NCBI RefSeq assembly: GCF_012926505.1
Contig: NZ_JABBNT010000003.1
Span: 248,001-312,000 of the forward strand
DNA: 64,000 nucleotides
Origin: Pacificispira spongiicola
Lineage (GTDB): Bacteria; Pseudomonadota; Alphaproteobacteria; UBA8366; Aestuariispiraceae
Reading direction: 5' to 3'
Position 1 is the first letter of the stretch, and every line of letters starts with the position of its first letter. The notes under the pieces were generated by a model, which was not told the DNA's origin, made no database searches, and saw only the letters and a list, made by a program, of their open reading frames with translations. This document shows, in pieces, positions 1 to 8,882 of this stretch. The translations under genes were made by a program, and so were the position numbers.

Positions 1-2210
1 GCCGCCGTCTTCAACGGCCCCGGACAGCGCCGAATCAGAGCGCGCTGGAACAACTCGTAGGGCGGCAATCGATCCGTTTCGGCCAGCAGTGTCCCGAACC
101 ATGCGGCGGCAGCCTCGAACAAGGGATTCGTGCCGCGCATCTTTTCCAACCGTTGCCACAGGCTTTCGCCCTTCCGGTCATGGGCCAGCGTGAACAGGTC
201 GTCGTCGTCCATGCCGACAAAGGGCGATTTCAGCACACAGGCGAAGGTCAGATCGTCCTGTGGCAGCAACAGGGCGCGCGCCAGGGCCAGCATATCCATG
301 ACCGCGATCTGTTCGGTCAGGGTCAGACGGTCGACGCCCGCCACCGGGATATGCCGCGCCGTCAATTCCCGCACCAGCGCGTCGATCAGCGGTGTGCGGC
401 GCTGCACCAGGAACAGGATATCCCCCGCCCGGATCGGGCGGTTGCTGGCGGGCAGCCTCTCCTCGCGAATCCATTTCGCAACCGTAACGGCCAACCCTTC
501 GGCAAGGCGTTGGGTCGCATCGGCTTCGGCAATCTCATCGGCTTCTCCCGGCGGGGCGAACAGGTCCGCTTCCACCCGATCCGGCGGAACGGTGGGCGAC
601 CACAATTCGACCCGGCCTTTCAAACCCGCCTTTTTCGGCGCGGCGAAATGCTTGATCGCCGGGGCATCCGGGTCGGTCACGCCAACACTGGCGGGCGGTT
701 CGGCAAAGGTCGCATCGACGGCGTCCAGAACGGCCTGCACCGACCGGAAGGACACCTGCATATCGACGGGTCGGATGCCGTCCACCACGCCGCCCGCATT
801 CGCGCGGTCGTCCAGATGCCGCCGCCAGTCGCGATACCCTTCCGGGTCCGCGCCCTGGAAGCTGTAGATCGATTGTTTCGCATCCCCAACGACGAACAGC
901 GTGCGTCGGTCGGCATGACTGCCGCTGCCCGCGAAAAATTCCGCGATCAGGGCATCGACGATGGCGCGCTGGTCGGGGCTGGTATCCTGCGCCTCGTCGA
1001 TCAACAGATGTTCCAGCCCGCCGTCCAGCTTGAACAGGACCCAGGGCACCCGGTCGGCGGTCAACAGTTCCGCCGTCTTGTGGATCAGGTCGTCGTAATC
1101 CAACTGCGCCGTCGCCCGCTTGCGTTGTTCATAGGCGCGCAGCACCGCTTCCCCCAGCCGCAGCAGGGCCTCGCTGGCCAGCGCCGTCCCTTGCCGCCGC
1201 AGGCGCGAATCCACCAGCAACAGACGATCCTGTTCCGCCGCGATGATATCCGGCGTGGCGGCGCTGTTTTCCGCCACCTTGTTCACGAACATTTTTGTAT
1301 TCGGTGTGCCCTTGGCCGTGATGAAGGCGCTGAAATACTGGCCGAAGGTCGCCGCCCGCGTGCCGGGCCCGCCGTTCAGCCAGGCCTCGATGATCTTCGC
1401 CTTGTCCTTGTTCGGCTGGCTGCCGAAGCCATGCATCGCCTCCACGGCGTGACGCAGCCCCGCCTCATCGGCCGCGCCGGCGCGACACGCCTGGGCGATC
1501 ACCGCCTCCTCCGTCAGGCCGGGTTCGGCGGATAAAGCCGCATAGAGCCGCGCCACCGCCGCATCCAAACCGCCCGGCTGCTGCAAGGCCTCGCCCAGCC
1601 CCTTGCGGTTCGACGACAGGGCCGCCATCAGGCGGGCGAATTGATCTTCCTGCACCCGCACGGTGACGGCTGTCAGGGCCTCCGCCAGGGCGGAACCTCC
1701 CGATTGCGCGGCGGTCAGCACCGTGTCGCGGGCCAGTCCCATCGCTTCCGCCGCCTCGCGTTCGTCCATGGCCTGGAAATTCGGGGATATCCGCGCCTCC
1801 AGGGGGAATCGGCCCAGAACGGATTGGCAGAAACTGTGAATCGTGCGGATGCGCAGCCCCCCCGGCAGATCCAGGATCGTCGCGAACAGGGTGCGCGCAT
1901 GGGCCAGTTTCTCATCGCCGACGCTGCCGCCATAGAGGTGGCGGATTTCGTCCCGCAGCTTATGGTCCGGCAACTGCGTCCAATCGGACAGGCGTTTATG
2001 GATGCGGTTGGCCATTTCCGCCGCCGCCGCCTTGGTATAGGTGACGCAGAGCAGCCCGTCCGGCCGCGCCCCCTCGACCAGCAGGGCCAGCACGCGGTCG
2101 GTCAGAACCTTGGTCTTGCCGCTGCCCGCGCTGGCCGCGACCCAGACGCTGGCGCGCGGATCGGCGGCAAGGCGTTGGACGAAATCGGGGTCGGGACGTT
2201 TTTGGGTCAC
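1..2210 (-). CDS. addA: AddA, UvrD-type helicase-nuclease subunit (3' end outside window)
   Basis: AddA is the motor and nuclease subunit of the AddAB enzyme, which resects double-strand breaks before RecA loading in the cytoplasm. The first 736 codons are present; the C-terminal nuclease domain lies beyond the left edge. The GTG start overlaps the addB stop as GTGA, so the two are translationally coupled. Walker A ASAGSGKT lies at residues 26-33, the helicase motif II LLIDEAQDTSPDQ has its DEAQD at 405-409, and motif III (VGDAKQSIYSFQG) follows about 35 residues later. All are intact. Family and role are secure; the nuclease domain is assumed, not seen. Confidence 0.93.
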   Translation of the reverse strand, partial: MTQKRPDPDFVQRLAADPRASVWVAASAGSGKTKVLTDRVLALLVEGARPDGLLCVTYTKAAAAEMANRIHKRLSDWTQLPDHKLRDEIRHLYGGSVGDEKLAHARTLFATILDLPGGLRIRTIHSFCQSVLGRFPLEARISPNFQAMDEREAAEAMGLARDTVLTAAQSGGSALAEALTAVTVRVQEDQFARLMAALSSNRKGLGEALQQPGGLDAAVARLYAALSAEPGLTEEAVIAQACRAGAADEAGLRHAVEAMHGFGSQPNKDKAKIIEAWLNGGPGTRAATFGQYFSAFITAKGTPNTKMFVNKVAENSAATPDIIAAEQDRLLLVDSRLRRQGTALASEALLRLGEAVLRAYEQRKRATAQLDYDDLIHKTAELLTADRVPWVLFKLDGGLEHLLIDEAQDTSPDQRAIVDALIAEFFAGSGSHADRRTLFVVGDAKQSIYSFQGADPEGYRDWRRHLDDRANAGGVVDGIRPVDMQVSFRSVQAVLDAVDATFAEPPASVGVTDPDAPAIKHFAAPKKAGLKGRVELWSPTVPPDRVEADLFAPPGEADEIAEADATQRLAEGLAVTVAKWIREERLPASNRPIRAGDILFLVQRRTPLIDALVRELTARHIPVAGVDRLTLTEQIAVMDMLALARALLLPQDDLTFACVLKSPFVGMDDDDLFTLAHDRKGESLWQRLEKMRGTNPLFEAAAAWFGTLLAETDRLPPYELFQRALIRRCPGPLKTA

Positions 2211-5200
2211 GCGCCGCCCCCCTCGCCATTCCCGCCACCGTCGCTATCGCCCAGCGACCATTCCTTGATCCGCGCCAGATGTTCGTAATCGTTGAATTTC
2301 GGCGCCTTGTCGGGCCGGGGGATCGGCGGATAGGCCGTCGCCGGATCGTCATAGGCGGCGATCAGGGCCTTCAGCTTTTCCAACACCGTATCGGCCAGCG
2401 TATCCGCGTCGATCTTGTCGATCACCGTCACCGCCCCCGCCGGATCGCCCCCCGACAATTTCCAATAGGCAAGCTCGCTGACAGGCCCCGGCGCGACACC
2501 GGGAAAGCCGCTTTGCTTCAGGATCGCGGCTTCCAGAACCAGCTGCGGGGCGCTCAGGCTTTCCACATCCTTCTTGGACGGGACGGCGCCGGTCTTGTAA
2601 TCCAGGATCGCATAGCCGCCGTCGCGGTACAGGTCGATGCGGTCCGCCTCCGCCGACAGGGTGAAGGGGCCGCCGGGGCTGTCGAAGGTATATTCACCAC
2701 GAATTTCGGTATGGCTTTCGGCCAGTCCGGCGCGGCGGTCGGCCTCTCTCGCCGCGAACCAGCGCGCGATGCGTTCGAAACGCGGCCACCAGAAGGCCCG
2801 GACGGCGGGCCGGGCATGACTTTCCGCGCCGAAGGCCTTTTCGCCCAGCGCGATCAGGATATCCGCCGCGTCCTCCGGCAAGTCGCCGGGATAGGTCTTC
2901 ACGAAATCGTCCAGGGCGGCATGGATCATCGTCCCCTTTTCCGCCGCGCCCAGATCGGCCTCCAGGTCTTCCAAGGCGCGCAGGCGCAGGATGCGTTCGG
3001 CGAAAATCTGGTAGGGATCGCGCATCAAGGTTTCGATGCGCGTCGCCGACAGACCGCGCGGCCGGGCGGTAACCGGCGGGCGCGGCGCGGGGCGCGGCAG
3101 GATCGGCAGGCGTTCCGGCACCCCGTTCAATCGATCCTGCCAGGACAGAAGACGGGCGGAGTCCCGGTTTTCTTCCGGCAGGGCCTGCGACAGGCCCAGA
3201 CGTTTCAAAACGCTGCCCAAGCGTTCCAGCCAACGGGCCGCGACCATCGGCTGACCGCCCAGCTTTTCGGCGCGCAGCAGGATGACATCCGGCGCGCCGC
3301 AAGCCTGCGTGAAGTCATGGGCGGCAAGGCCGATCCGCCGTTCATGGGCGGGCAGGCCGAATTTCCGGCGCATATCGCGCGACAGCCAGGGGTCCTCCGG
3401 CGGTTCCGGCGGCCAGGTCCCCTCGTTCAGCCCGGCCAGGATCAGCCGGTCCGCATGCTGAAGCCGCGCTTCCAAGGGCCCCAGAATGGCGAGGCGCGGA
3501 TGGGTGCCGAAGCGCGGGCGCACGGTCTTGCCCATGATCAGGGTCGTCAGGACCGGTGCGTAGTCGTTCGGTCGGACATCGCCGATCAGGGCGGCCACCG
3601 GCTGCAATTCGCCGATGAAATCAGCCAGGACTTCCCCATCTTCCCCGCACCACAGACGCTCCGCGCCGGATTCCGTTTCCGTGGTGGCCAGGGCTTCCAG
3701 CGCCGTCAGATGCGCCGTCAGCACGGTTTCGAACGACACTTCCCCATCGGACAGCGCGGTTTCCAACGGGGTCAGGATGCGGTCGATTCGATCCACGGTT
3801 TCCAGCACTTGGTCTAGAATCGCGTCGCCCGGACTTCCTCTACTGTCTCGACGGGCGGCGATAACGGCGCGCAATCCCGCCGCACCGGGGCCTGGTTTGG
3901 GTCCGCGCAGACAGGCGGTTTCCAGCCGCCGCACGGCACGACGCACCGCCGCCGGGGCGTCGCCCAGACCGGATAGCGGGTGTTTCAACACGGCCAGCAG
4001 CGCGACCGGCGACAGGTGAGCCGCCGCCGCTTCCGCCGTCAGCAGGAAGAACCGCCCGGCCTGGGTCTGGGCCAGCGGCAGGCCGGCGGAATCGTCGATT
4101 TCGATGCCCCAGCGGTCCATCAGCGCCGCCACCCGTCGGGCCAGGGTCCGGTCCGGCGTCACCAGCGCGGCGGTGCGGCCCGGCACTTCCAGCGCCTCCC
4201 GCAGATAGAGGGCCGCCAGTTCCGCTTCCGCCGCAGCGGACGGCGCGTTCAGCCAGCGCAGCCCATCCAGCGCCGACGCGTCGATTGCATCGTCCCCGCC
4301 CAATCCATGCCACTGACCCGTTGTCTTGGCGGGTCGCAGGGATTCCGAAAACAGCCGGATCCGGGCCTGTCGTTTCGGATTCGCAACGGACTTCCATTCC
4401 GCGACATCGGCGCGGCTTGCCCCCAGTTTCGACAGCAACAGCGCCAGACCGAATTGCGGATGGGTCGGGTCGCCCGGTTCCAAAGTCAGCGTTTCCCAGG
4501 CCGCGTCATCCAGATAGCGATCCAGGCCGGGCAGGACGACCATGCCCTTTGGCAGGCCCGCAACGGCGGCGATCAGTGTCGCCGTCGCCGGGATTGACCC
4601 GGTCGATCCCGCGACGATTACCGGCGTATCGGGCGGCGCGGCACGCCAATGGGCGGCCTGCGCCTCGATCAGGCGATTGCGGCGTTCGGCGGGATCGATC
4701 TCCCCCGTCTCCGCCAGATAGGCGGGCCAGGCAGCGCGCAGGATTTCCAGGAATTCCAGGGTTTTCGCCCAATGGTCCGCATAGTCTTCCGGCACCAACC
4801 CGTCCAACCGGTCCAGGCTCAACCCTTCCGTCTGAACCTGATCCAGCAGATGCGCCAATTCACGGGCGAGCAACAACGCCTGATCCGGGCCGATCGGGTC
4901 CAGGGCGGGATCGGCCTCCGCCATCGCATTGCGCTGCGCCCGGACCAGCCGCGTCAGGTGCAGCAACCGTTCCGTTGTCGAAATGGTGGGGGGTAGGTCG
5001 ATCAGGTCCAGGAAAGCCGTATCCGATCCCGGTGCGGACAGAACGAGTTCTTCCTCATCCACGTCGCCGACCGGACGCATACGCGGCAGCAACAGGGGTC
5101 GCCCGTCCGATTGCCGCAAAAACGCTTCCCGCAGAGATCGGCAGGCCCGCCGCGTCGGCAACAGGATCTGCATATCCGCCAGCGCCGCCGGATCGTCGCC

Positions 5201-5278
5201 CGCGCGCGCCAACAGCCCTTCGGCGAGCGCATCGACGAAGGAAAATTCGGCAGAGATGGAATAGAGCGATCCGGTCAT
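2207..5278 (-). CDS. addB: AddB, PD-(D/E)XK nuclease subunit of AddAB
   Basis: The 1023-residue protein is the partner of AddA in double-strand break repair. The N-terminal half is a degenerate helicase-like scaffold in which I find no Walker A motif. The C-terminal quarter is a RecB-type nuclease: an AEADRID stretch is followed by ILDYKTG with the catalytic lysine near residue 895. There are no cysteines after the nuclease core, so the four-cysteine iron-sulfur cluster of Bacillus AddB is absent, as I recall for alphaproteobacterial members. The gene lies 51 nt downstream of the nucleotidyltransferase and overlaps addA by 4 nt. Confidence 0.93.
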   Translation of the reverse strand: MTGSLYSISAEFSFVDALAEGLLARAGDDPAALADMQILLPTRRACRSLREAFLRQSDGRPLLLPRMRPVGDVDEEELVLSAPGSDTAFLDLIDLPPTISTTERLLHLTRLVRAQRNAMAEADPALDPIGPDQALLLARELAHLLDQVQTEGLSLDRLDGLVPEDYADHWAKTLEFLEILRAAWPAYLAETGEIDPAERRNRLIEAQAAHWRAAPPDTPVIVAGSTGSIPATATLIAAVAGLPKGMVVLPGLDRYLDDAAWETLTLEPGDPTHPQFGLALLLSKLGASRADVAEWKSVANPKRQARIRLFSESLRPAKTTGQWHGLGGDDAIDASALDGLRWLNAPSAAAEAELAALYLREALEVPGRTAALVTPDRTLARRVAALMDRWGIEIDDSAGLPLAQTQAGRFFLLTAEAAAAHLSPVALLAVLKHPLSGLGDAPAAVRRAVRRLETACLRGPKPGPGAAGLRAVIAARRDSRGSPGDAILDQVLETVDRIDRILTPLETALSDGEVSFETVLTAHLTALEALATTETESGAERLWCGEDGEVLADFIGELQPVAALIGDVRPNDYAPVLTTLIMGKTVRPRFGTHPRLAILGPLEARLQHADRLILAGLNEGTWPPEPPEDPWLSRDMRRKFGLPAHERRIGLAAHDFTQACGAPDVILLRAEKLGGQPMVAARWLERLGSVLKRLGLSQALPEENRDSARLLSWQDRLNGVPERLPILPRPAPRPPVTARPRGLSATRIETLMRDPYQIFAERILRLRALEDLEADLGAAEKGTMIHAALDDFVKTYPGDLPEDAADILIALGEKAFGAESHARPAVRAFWWPRFERIARWFAAREADRRAGLAESHTEIRGEYTFDSPGGPFTLSAEADRIDLYRDGGYAILDYKTGAVPSKKDVESLSAPQLVLEAAILKQSGFPGVAPGPVSELAYWKLSGGDPAGAVTVIDKIDADTLADTVLEKLKALIAAYDDPATAYPPIPRPDKAPKFNDYEHLARIKEWSLGDSDGGGNGEGGGA

Positions 5279-5329
5279 GGGACGGTCACGCTAGTCCGAT
5301 TCTAGCCGCCTATAAATGCGGGAATCGTC

Positions 5330-6091
5330 TTATCTGGTCTGCGCGTGGGTCCAACCGCGTTCAATGGCATGGGCGCAGTCCGACAGGGCCTGCGGCGTGC
5401 CGATATGGTACCATTCCCCATCATGGACGAGACCGAACAGGCGGCCTTCTTCCTGCGCCTTGTCGAAGATCACCAGATTGGAAAACGGGCCGTCCGGCGC
5501 ATCCGCGTACACTTCCGGTTTCATGATCGACACGCCGGCATACATCAACGGCACGACGCGACCTTCGGCGCGGCGCGTGGCACGACCGTCGGCATCCAGG
5601 CTGTAATCGCCCGCCCCGTTGTAATCGCCCCAGGCCGCCGCAACCGGATGCAGCAGCAACAGAATATCCATCCGGTCCGGGTCGAAGGCGTTGCGCAACC
5701 GATTGACCGCGGGCGTCGGCCCGTCCAGCCAGACCATATCCGCATTGGCGACGAAAAACGGCTCCGCCCCCAACAGGGGCAACGCATTCTTGACCCCACC
5801 GCCGGTTTCCAGCAGATCCGCCTCCGGCGACAGGGTGACGTCGGGCATATCCTTGAAATGCTCCGCGATCTGGTCGCCCAGATAGTGGCTGTTGACGACG
5901 AAATCGGTAATCCCCCCCGCGCGCAGCCGGTCGAAGGTCCAATCGATCAAGGGACGCCCCAGCATGGGGATCAACGGCTTCGGCGTCGTGTCGGTCAGCG
6001 GGCGCATGCGGTTGCCCATCCCGGCGGCCAGCACCATGGCGGTTTTGAGCGGGGCTGCCTTGATGGCGGCGGGCATATCATTCTTGGACAT
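5330..6091 (-). CDS. murU: MurU-type sugar-1-phosphate nucleotidyltransferase
   Basis: A 253-residue GT-A-fold nucleotidyltransferase. The signature LAAGMGNRMRPLT followed by PKPLIP lies near residues 22-42, with conserved NADM (metal-binding Asp) in the middle. Family members in this position resemble MurU, which makes UDP-MurNAc from MurNAc-1-phosphate in peptidoglycan recycling. The ATG at 6091 is preferred because GAGGA precedes it by about 11 nt; a GTG 18 nt further upstream would sit inside that ribosome site. It lies between tsaE and addB, as in other alphaproteobacteria, but its usual partner kinase AmgK is not beside it. Exact sugar specificity is inferred. Confidence 0.8.
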   Translation of the reverse strand: MSKNDMPAAIKAAPLKTAMVLAAGMGNRMRPLTDTTPKPLIPMLGRPLIDWTFDRLRAGGITDFVVNSHYLGDQIAEHFKDMPDVTLSPEADLLETGGGVKNALPLLGAEPFFVANADMVWLDGPTPAVNRLRNAFDPDRMDILLLLHPVAAAWGDYNGAGDYSLDADGRATRRAEGRVVPLMYAGVSIMKPEVYADAPDGPFSNLVIFDKAQEEGRLFGLVHDGEWYHIGTPQALSDCAHAIERGWTHAQTR

Positions 6092-6157
6092 TATCGAATG
6101 TTTCCTCACTTAAGATCGTTGGATAAGTGGGGCGGTTCGCGGATGCGATCAACTGTC

Positions 6158-6625
6158 CTAAAGGTTAAATATCCGTGTCCGATCCCGCCAGGACTTTGGA
6201 ATCCGAACCGTGGCACGGCGTCCGTCGCCATTATGCGCGATATCGATGCGCAGCGCGTCGGCGGGCAGGTCCCCCCCCAATCTTTCCGGCCATTCGATCA
6301 GGCAGGCCGCCATGGCAAATGCCTCATCCAGCCCCAGCTCGAACGCATCCGCCGATGAGTCGAGGCGATACAAATCGACATGCCAGATTTCCAGGTCGTA
6401 GGTCTCGTAAGTCTGGATCAAAGTAAAGGTCGGGCTGGGTACCTCCGCCTCCAGATCGCCCAGGCGGGCGCGGATCGCGGCGCGGGACAGGGCGCTTTTG
6501 CCCGCGCCCAGATCGCCGTGGAGCGCGACCACGTCGCCCATGCGCAAGGCATGACCGATCGCCGCGCCCAGGCGGTCGGTCGCGGCCGGGTCCGGCAGGT
6601 CGATGGAAAGCTCCGTCACTGTCAT
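6158..6625 (-). CDS. tsaE: TsaE, ATPase of t6A tRNA modification
   Basis: TsaE is the small ATPase that drives turnover of the TsaBDE complex, which places threonylcarbamoyl on A37 of ANN-decoding tRNAs. The 155-residue product has Walker A GDLGAGKS at 37-44, the conserved VPSPTFTLIQTYE stretch around residues 62-74 and the HVDLYRL motif typical of the family. In some relatives TsaE is fused to an AmgK-like phosphotransferase; here it is a normal free-standing length. It is the first gene of the tsaE-murU-addB-addA run and is divergent from the ferredoxin reductase gene. Confidence 0.93.
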   Translation of the reverse strand: MTVTELSIDLPDPAATDRLGAAIGHALRMGDVVALHGDLGAGKSALSRAAIRARLGDLEAEVPSPTFTLIQTYETYDLEIWHVDLYRLDSSADAFELGLDEAFAMAACLIEWPERLGGDLPADALRIDIAHNGDGRRATVRIPKSWRDRTRIFNL

Positions 6626-6663
6626 CGGGTCGGACTTTTCCCGGAAAAATTCGGCGCAAGCGC

Positions 6664-6692
6664 TTGACGCGCGGGGTTCCCGCTTCTCATAT
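6664..6692 (+). promoter_or_regulatory. candidate sigma-70-type promoter for the ferredoxin reductase gene
   Basis: TTGACG (6664-6669) is followed after exactly 17 nt by TCATAT (6687-6692). The -35 matches the consensus at five of six positions; the -10 is weak. A start near 6699 would give a leader of about 49 nt before the ATG at 6748. Confidence 0.42.
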
Positions 6693-6747
6693 CACCCGTC
6701 CGCGCCAAACCCAAGCAACCGTATTCGTGACTACAGGACCGATCCCC

Positions 6748-7782
6748 ATGACCGACGCTTCCTCGACCGCCCCCATCGACACGGATGTCGTGATCGTCGG
6801 CGCCGGGCCGATCGGCCTGTTCGCCATCTTCCAGTTGGGCATGCTGAAAATCTGCTGCCACATCGTGGATTCGCTGGAAGAAGTGGGCGGCCAATGCACG
6901 GCGCTGTATCCCGAAAAGCCGATTTTCGACATTCCGGCCCATCCCCGTATCGACGGCGCCGCGCTGATCGAGAATCTGGAGACGCAGGCCGCCCCCTTCC
7001 ATCCGACCTATCACCTGAATCAACAGGTCACCGGCCTGACCCCGCGCCCGGACGGTGGTTTCGATATCGAAACGTCAACCGGCACGCAAATCCGATGCAA
7101 GGCCGTGGTGATCGCCGCGGGCGGCGGGGCTTTCGGTCCGAACCGACCGCCGCTGGACGGATTGGCGGATTATGAAGGCCGTTCCGTTTTCTACATGGTG
7201 AAGCGGCGGGAGGATTTTCGGGGCAAGCGCATCGTCATTGCGGGCGGCGGCGATTCCGCCGTCGACTGGGCGGTGTCGCTGCCGGAAGTCGCGGACAAGG
7301 TCTATGTCGTGCATCGCCGCGACAAGTTCCGCGCCGCGCCGGACATGGTCGACCGCATGGCCGCCTGGGTCGCGGCGGGCAAGCTGGAGCTGGTCACGCC
7401 CTGCCAGTTGAGCGGGCTGGACGGCGCGGACGGAAAACTGACCGCCGTGCGCGTGAAGGATTTGGACGGCAACGAACGCGTCCTGGACGCCGATATCCTG
7501 CTGCCCTTCTTCGGCTTGGCGGCGAAGCTGGGGCCTATCGAAAACTGGGGCTTCCCGGTCGACAAGCACACGATCCCGGTGGACCGGGCAACCTGCGAAA
7601 CGCCGTTGCCGGGCGTCTTCGCCATCGGCGATGTGGCGCAATACGAGGGCAAACTGAAGCTGATCCTGCAAGGATTCGCGGATGCCGCCGCCGCCGCCCA
7701 TAAAATCCACGGCATCGTCTATCCGGACGAGGCGTTGCATTTCGAATATTCGACGACCAAGGGCGTGCCCGGCGAAAAATAG
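6748..7782 (+). CDS. TrxR-like ferredoxin/flavodoxin--NADP reductase (FNR2 type)
   Basis: A 344-residue FAD/NADPH flavoprotein of the thioredoxin-reductase-like ferredoxin-NADP reductase class. The FAD-binding GAGPIG lies at 18-23, a second nucleotide motif AGGGDSAVD binds NADPH, and the C-terminal FAIGDVAQY matches the family. It lacks the CxxC redox pair of true thioredoxin reductases, so electron transfer to ferredoxin or flavodoxin is the likely role. The ATG at 6748 is preceded by AGGA at a 9-nt spacing; an in-frame start 84 nt upstream would fall on the candidate -35 element. The gene ends 5 nt before the oppositely directed serine hydrolase. Confidence 0.9.
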   Translation: MTDASSTAPIDTDVVIVGAGPIGLFAIFQLGMLKICCHIVDSLEEVGGQCTALYPEKPIFDIPAHPRIDGAALIENLETQAAPFHPTYHLNQQVTGLTPRPDGGFDIETSTGTQIRCKAVVIAAGGGAFGPNRPPLDGLADYEGRSVFYMVKRREDFRGKRIVIAGGGDSAVDWAVSLPEVADKVYVVHRRDKFRAAPDMVDRMAAWVAAGKLELVTPCQLSGLDGADGKLTAVRVKDLDGNERVLDADILLPFFGLAAKLGPIENWGFPVDKHTIPVDRATCETPLPGVFAIGDVAQYEGKLKLILQGFADAAAAAHKIHGIVYPDEALHFEYSTTKGVPGEK

Positions 7783-7787
7783 TCCGC

Positions 7788-8879
7788 CTATTTGCCGAGC
7801 AGCCGCTTCGCCTCCGGCACCGCATAATCGAGGACGACCTTCAGCGAGGTCAGCCAAGCGTCCGGGTCATTGTAGCGCCCGGCAAAGGACGCGACGACCA
7901 GATCGACCGTCGGCTGGACCGTCAACCGCTGGCCGCCATTCCCGACGGCGACGACGACCGGCGCGTCTTCCGGGCCGACCATGTACCAAAGATATCCGTA
8001 GCGAACTTCGTCATTGATCGCGGCACGCGATTGGAACGATTGCCGCAGCCAGTCCGACGGCACGACCTGACGCCCGTCATATTGGCCGTCCTGGGCGACC
8101 ATCCGGCCGATCTTCGCAAGATCGGGCAAGGTCAGGCGCAAACCGGACGCGGCGGAGGCAATGCCGTCCGCGCCCTTGATCCAGTCGAAATCGACAATGC
8201 CCAGCGGGTCGAACAGCCGTTGCTTCGCGAAGGCCTCAAGCGGCATGCCGGTGCCGTCCGCCAACAGCTTCCCGATCAGGGCCACCGCGCCGCCGCTGTA
8301 TATCCAAGATTTCCCGGGCGCTTCGCGGATCGGCTGTTCCAACACATATCGATAGCGGTCCGGCGCCATTTCCATGGCGACTTCGCTGTTTTCCGGGCCG
8401 GTATAGGGAAGGTCTTCATTCCATTCGAGGCCCATCTGCATGGACAGCGCATGAGACACGAGAATGCGGTCCCGATCCGGCCCGTCGCGAAGATCCGCAT
8501 AATCCGGGAACTGCGCATAAAGCGGCGCGTCGGGCGGCGGGACCAGCCCATCGGCCAGCGCGATACCATAGAGCAGACCGACGACGGACTTCGTGACCGA
8601 CCGCAGGTCGTGCAATGTATCCGGCCCGTGCTGCCGGTTCCCCAACGCGACGCCCCAGCGCTCGTCCTCGCCCGGGAAATAGACCTCTGCCAGACGCTGG
8701 TCGCCGAGATCGACGATCGTGCCATGCAGACCCGGCACCTTACCGGTATCGAAGGCGTCCTGCAGGGCGGCATTCAGGGTGTCTGCCTCGGATTTCATCG
8801 CGGGTGTCATCACCGTCAACGCTGCAAGAATCACAAGGGTTGCACTGCCGAAAGGCCAGCGCCGTTTCAGTGTTATCAT
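7788..8879 (-). CDS. exported serine hydrolase, beta-lactamase/class C PBP-like
   Basis: A 363-residue protein with an N-terminal hydrophobic signal (about residues 11-27) followed by a beta-lactamase fold (Pfam Beta-lactamase, class C-like). The catalytic SxxK is SVTK at 94-97, the second motif is Y-S-G at 194-196, and GNGG near residue 314 takes the place of the KTG-like motif. Such proteins are esterases, amidases or DD-peptidases acting in the periplasm; the substrate cannot be told. The start lies only 3 nt after the stop of divL and the Shine-Dalgarno-like AAGGCGG is inside divL, so the two genes probably share a transcript. Confidence 0.8.
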   Translation of the reverse strand: MITLKRRWPFGSATLVILAALTVMTPAMKSEADTLNAALQDAFDTGKVPGLHGTIVDLGDQRLAEVYFPGEDERWGVALGNRQHGPDTLHDLRSVTKSVVGLLYGIALADGLVPPPDAPLYAQFPDYADLRDGPDRDRILVSHALSMQMGLEWNEDLPYTGPENSEVAMEMAPDRYRYVLEQPIREAPGKSWIYSGGAVALIGKLLADGTGMPLEAFAKQRLFDPLGIVDFDWIKGADGIASAASGLRLTLPDLAKIGRMVAQDGQYDGRQVVPSDWLRQSFQSRAAINDEVRYGYLWYMVGPEDAPVVVAVGNGGQRLTVQPTVDLVVASFAGRYNDPDAWLTSLKVVLDYAVPEAKRLLGK

Positions 8880-8882
8880 AGC

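Noticed and set aside
153-1535. Open frame of 460 codons antisense to addA
   Set aside because: Low-complexity Arg/Gln-rich translation; the opposite strand holds clear UvrD motifs (DEAQD, VGDAKQS).
2279-3817. Open frame of 512 codons antisense to addB
   Set aside because: No recognisable domain; AddB with its nuclease motif is the real gene.
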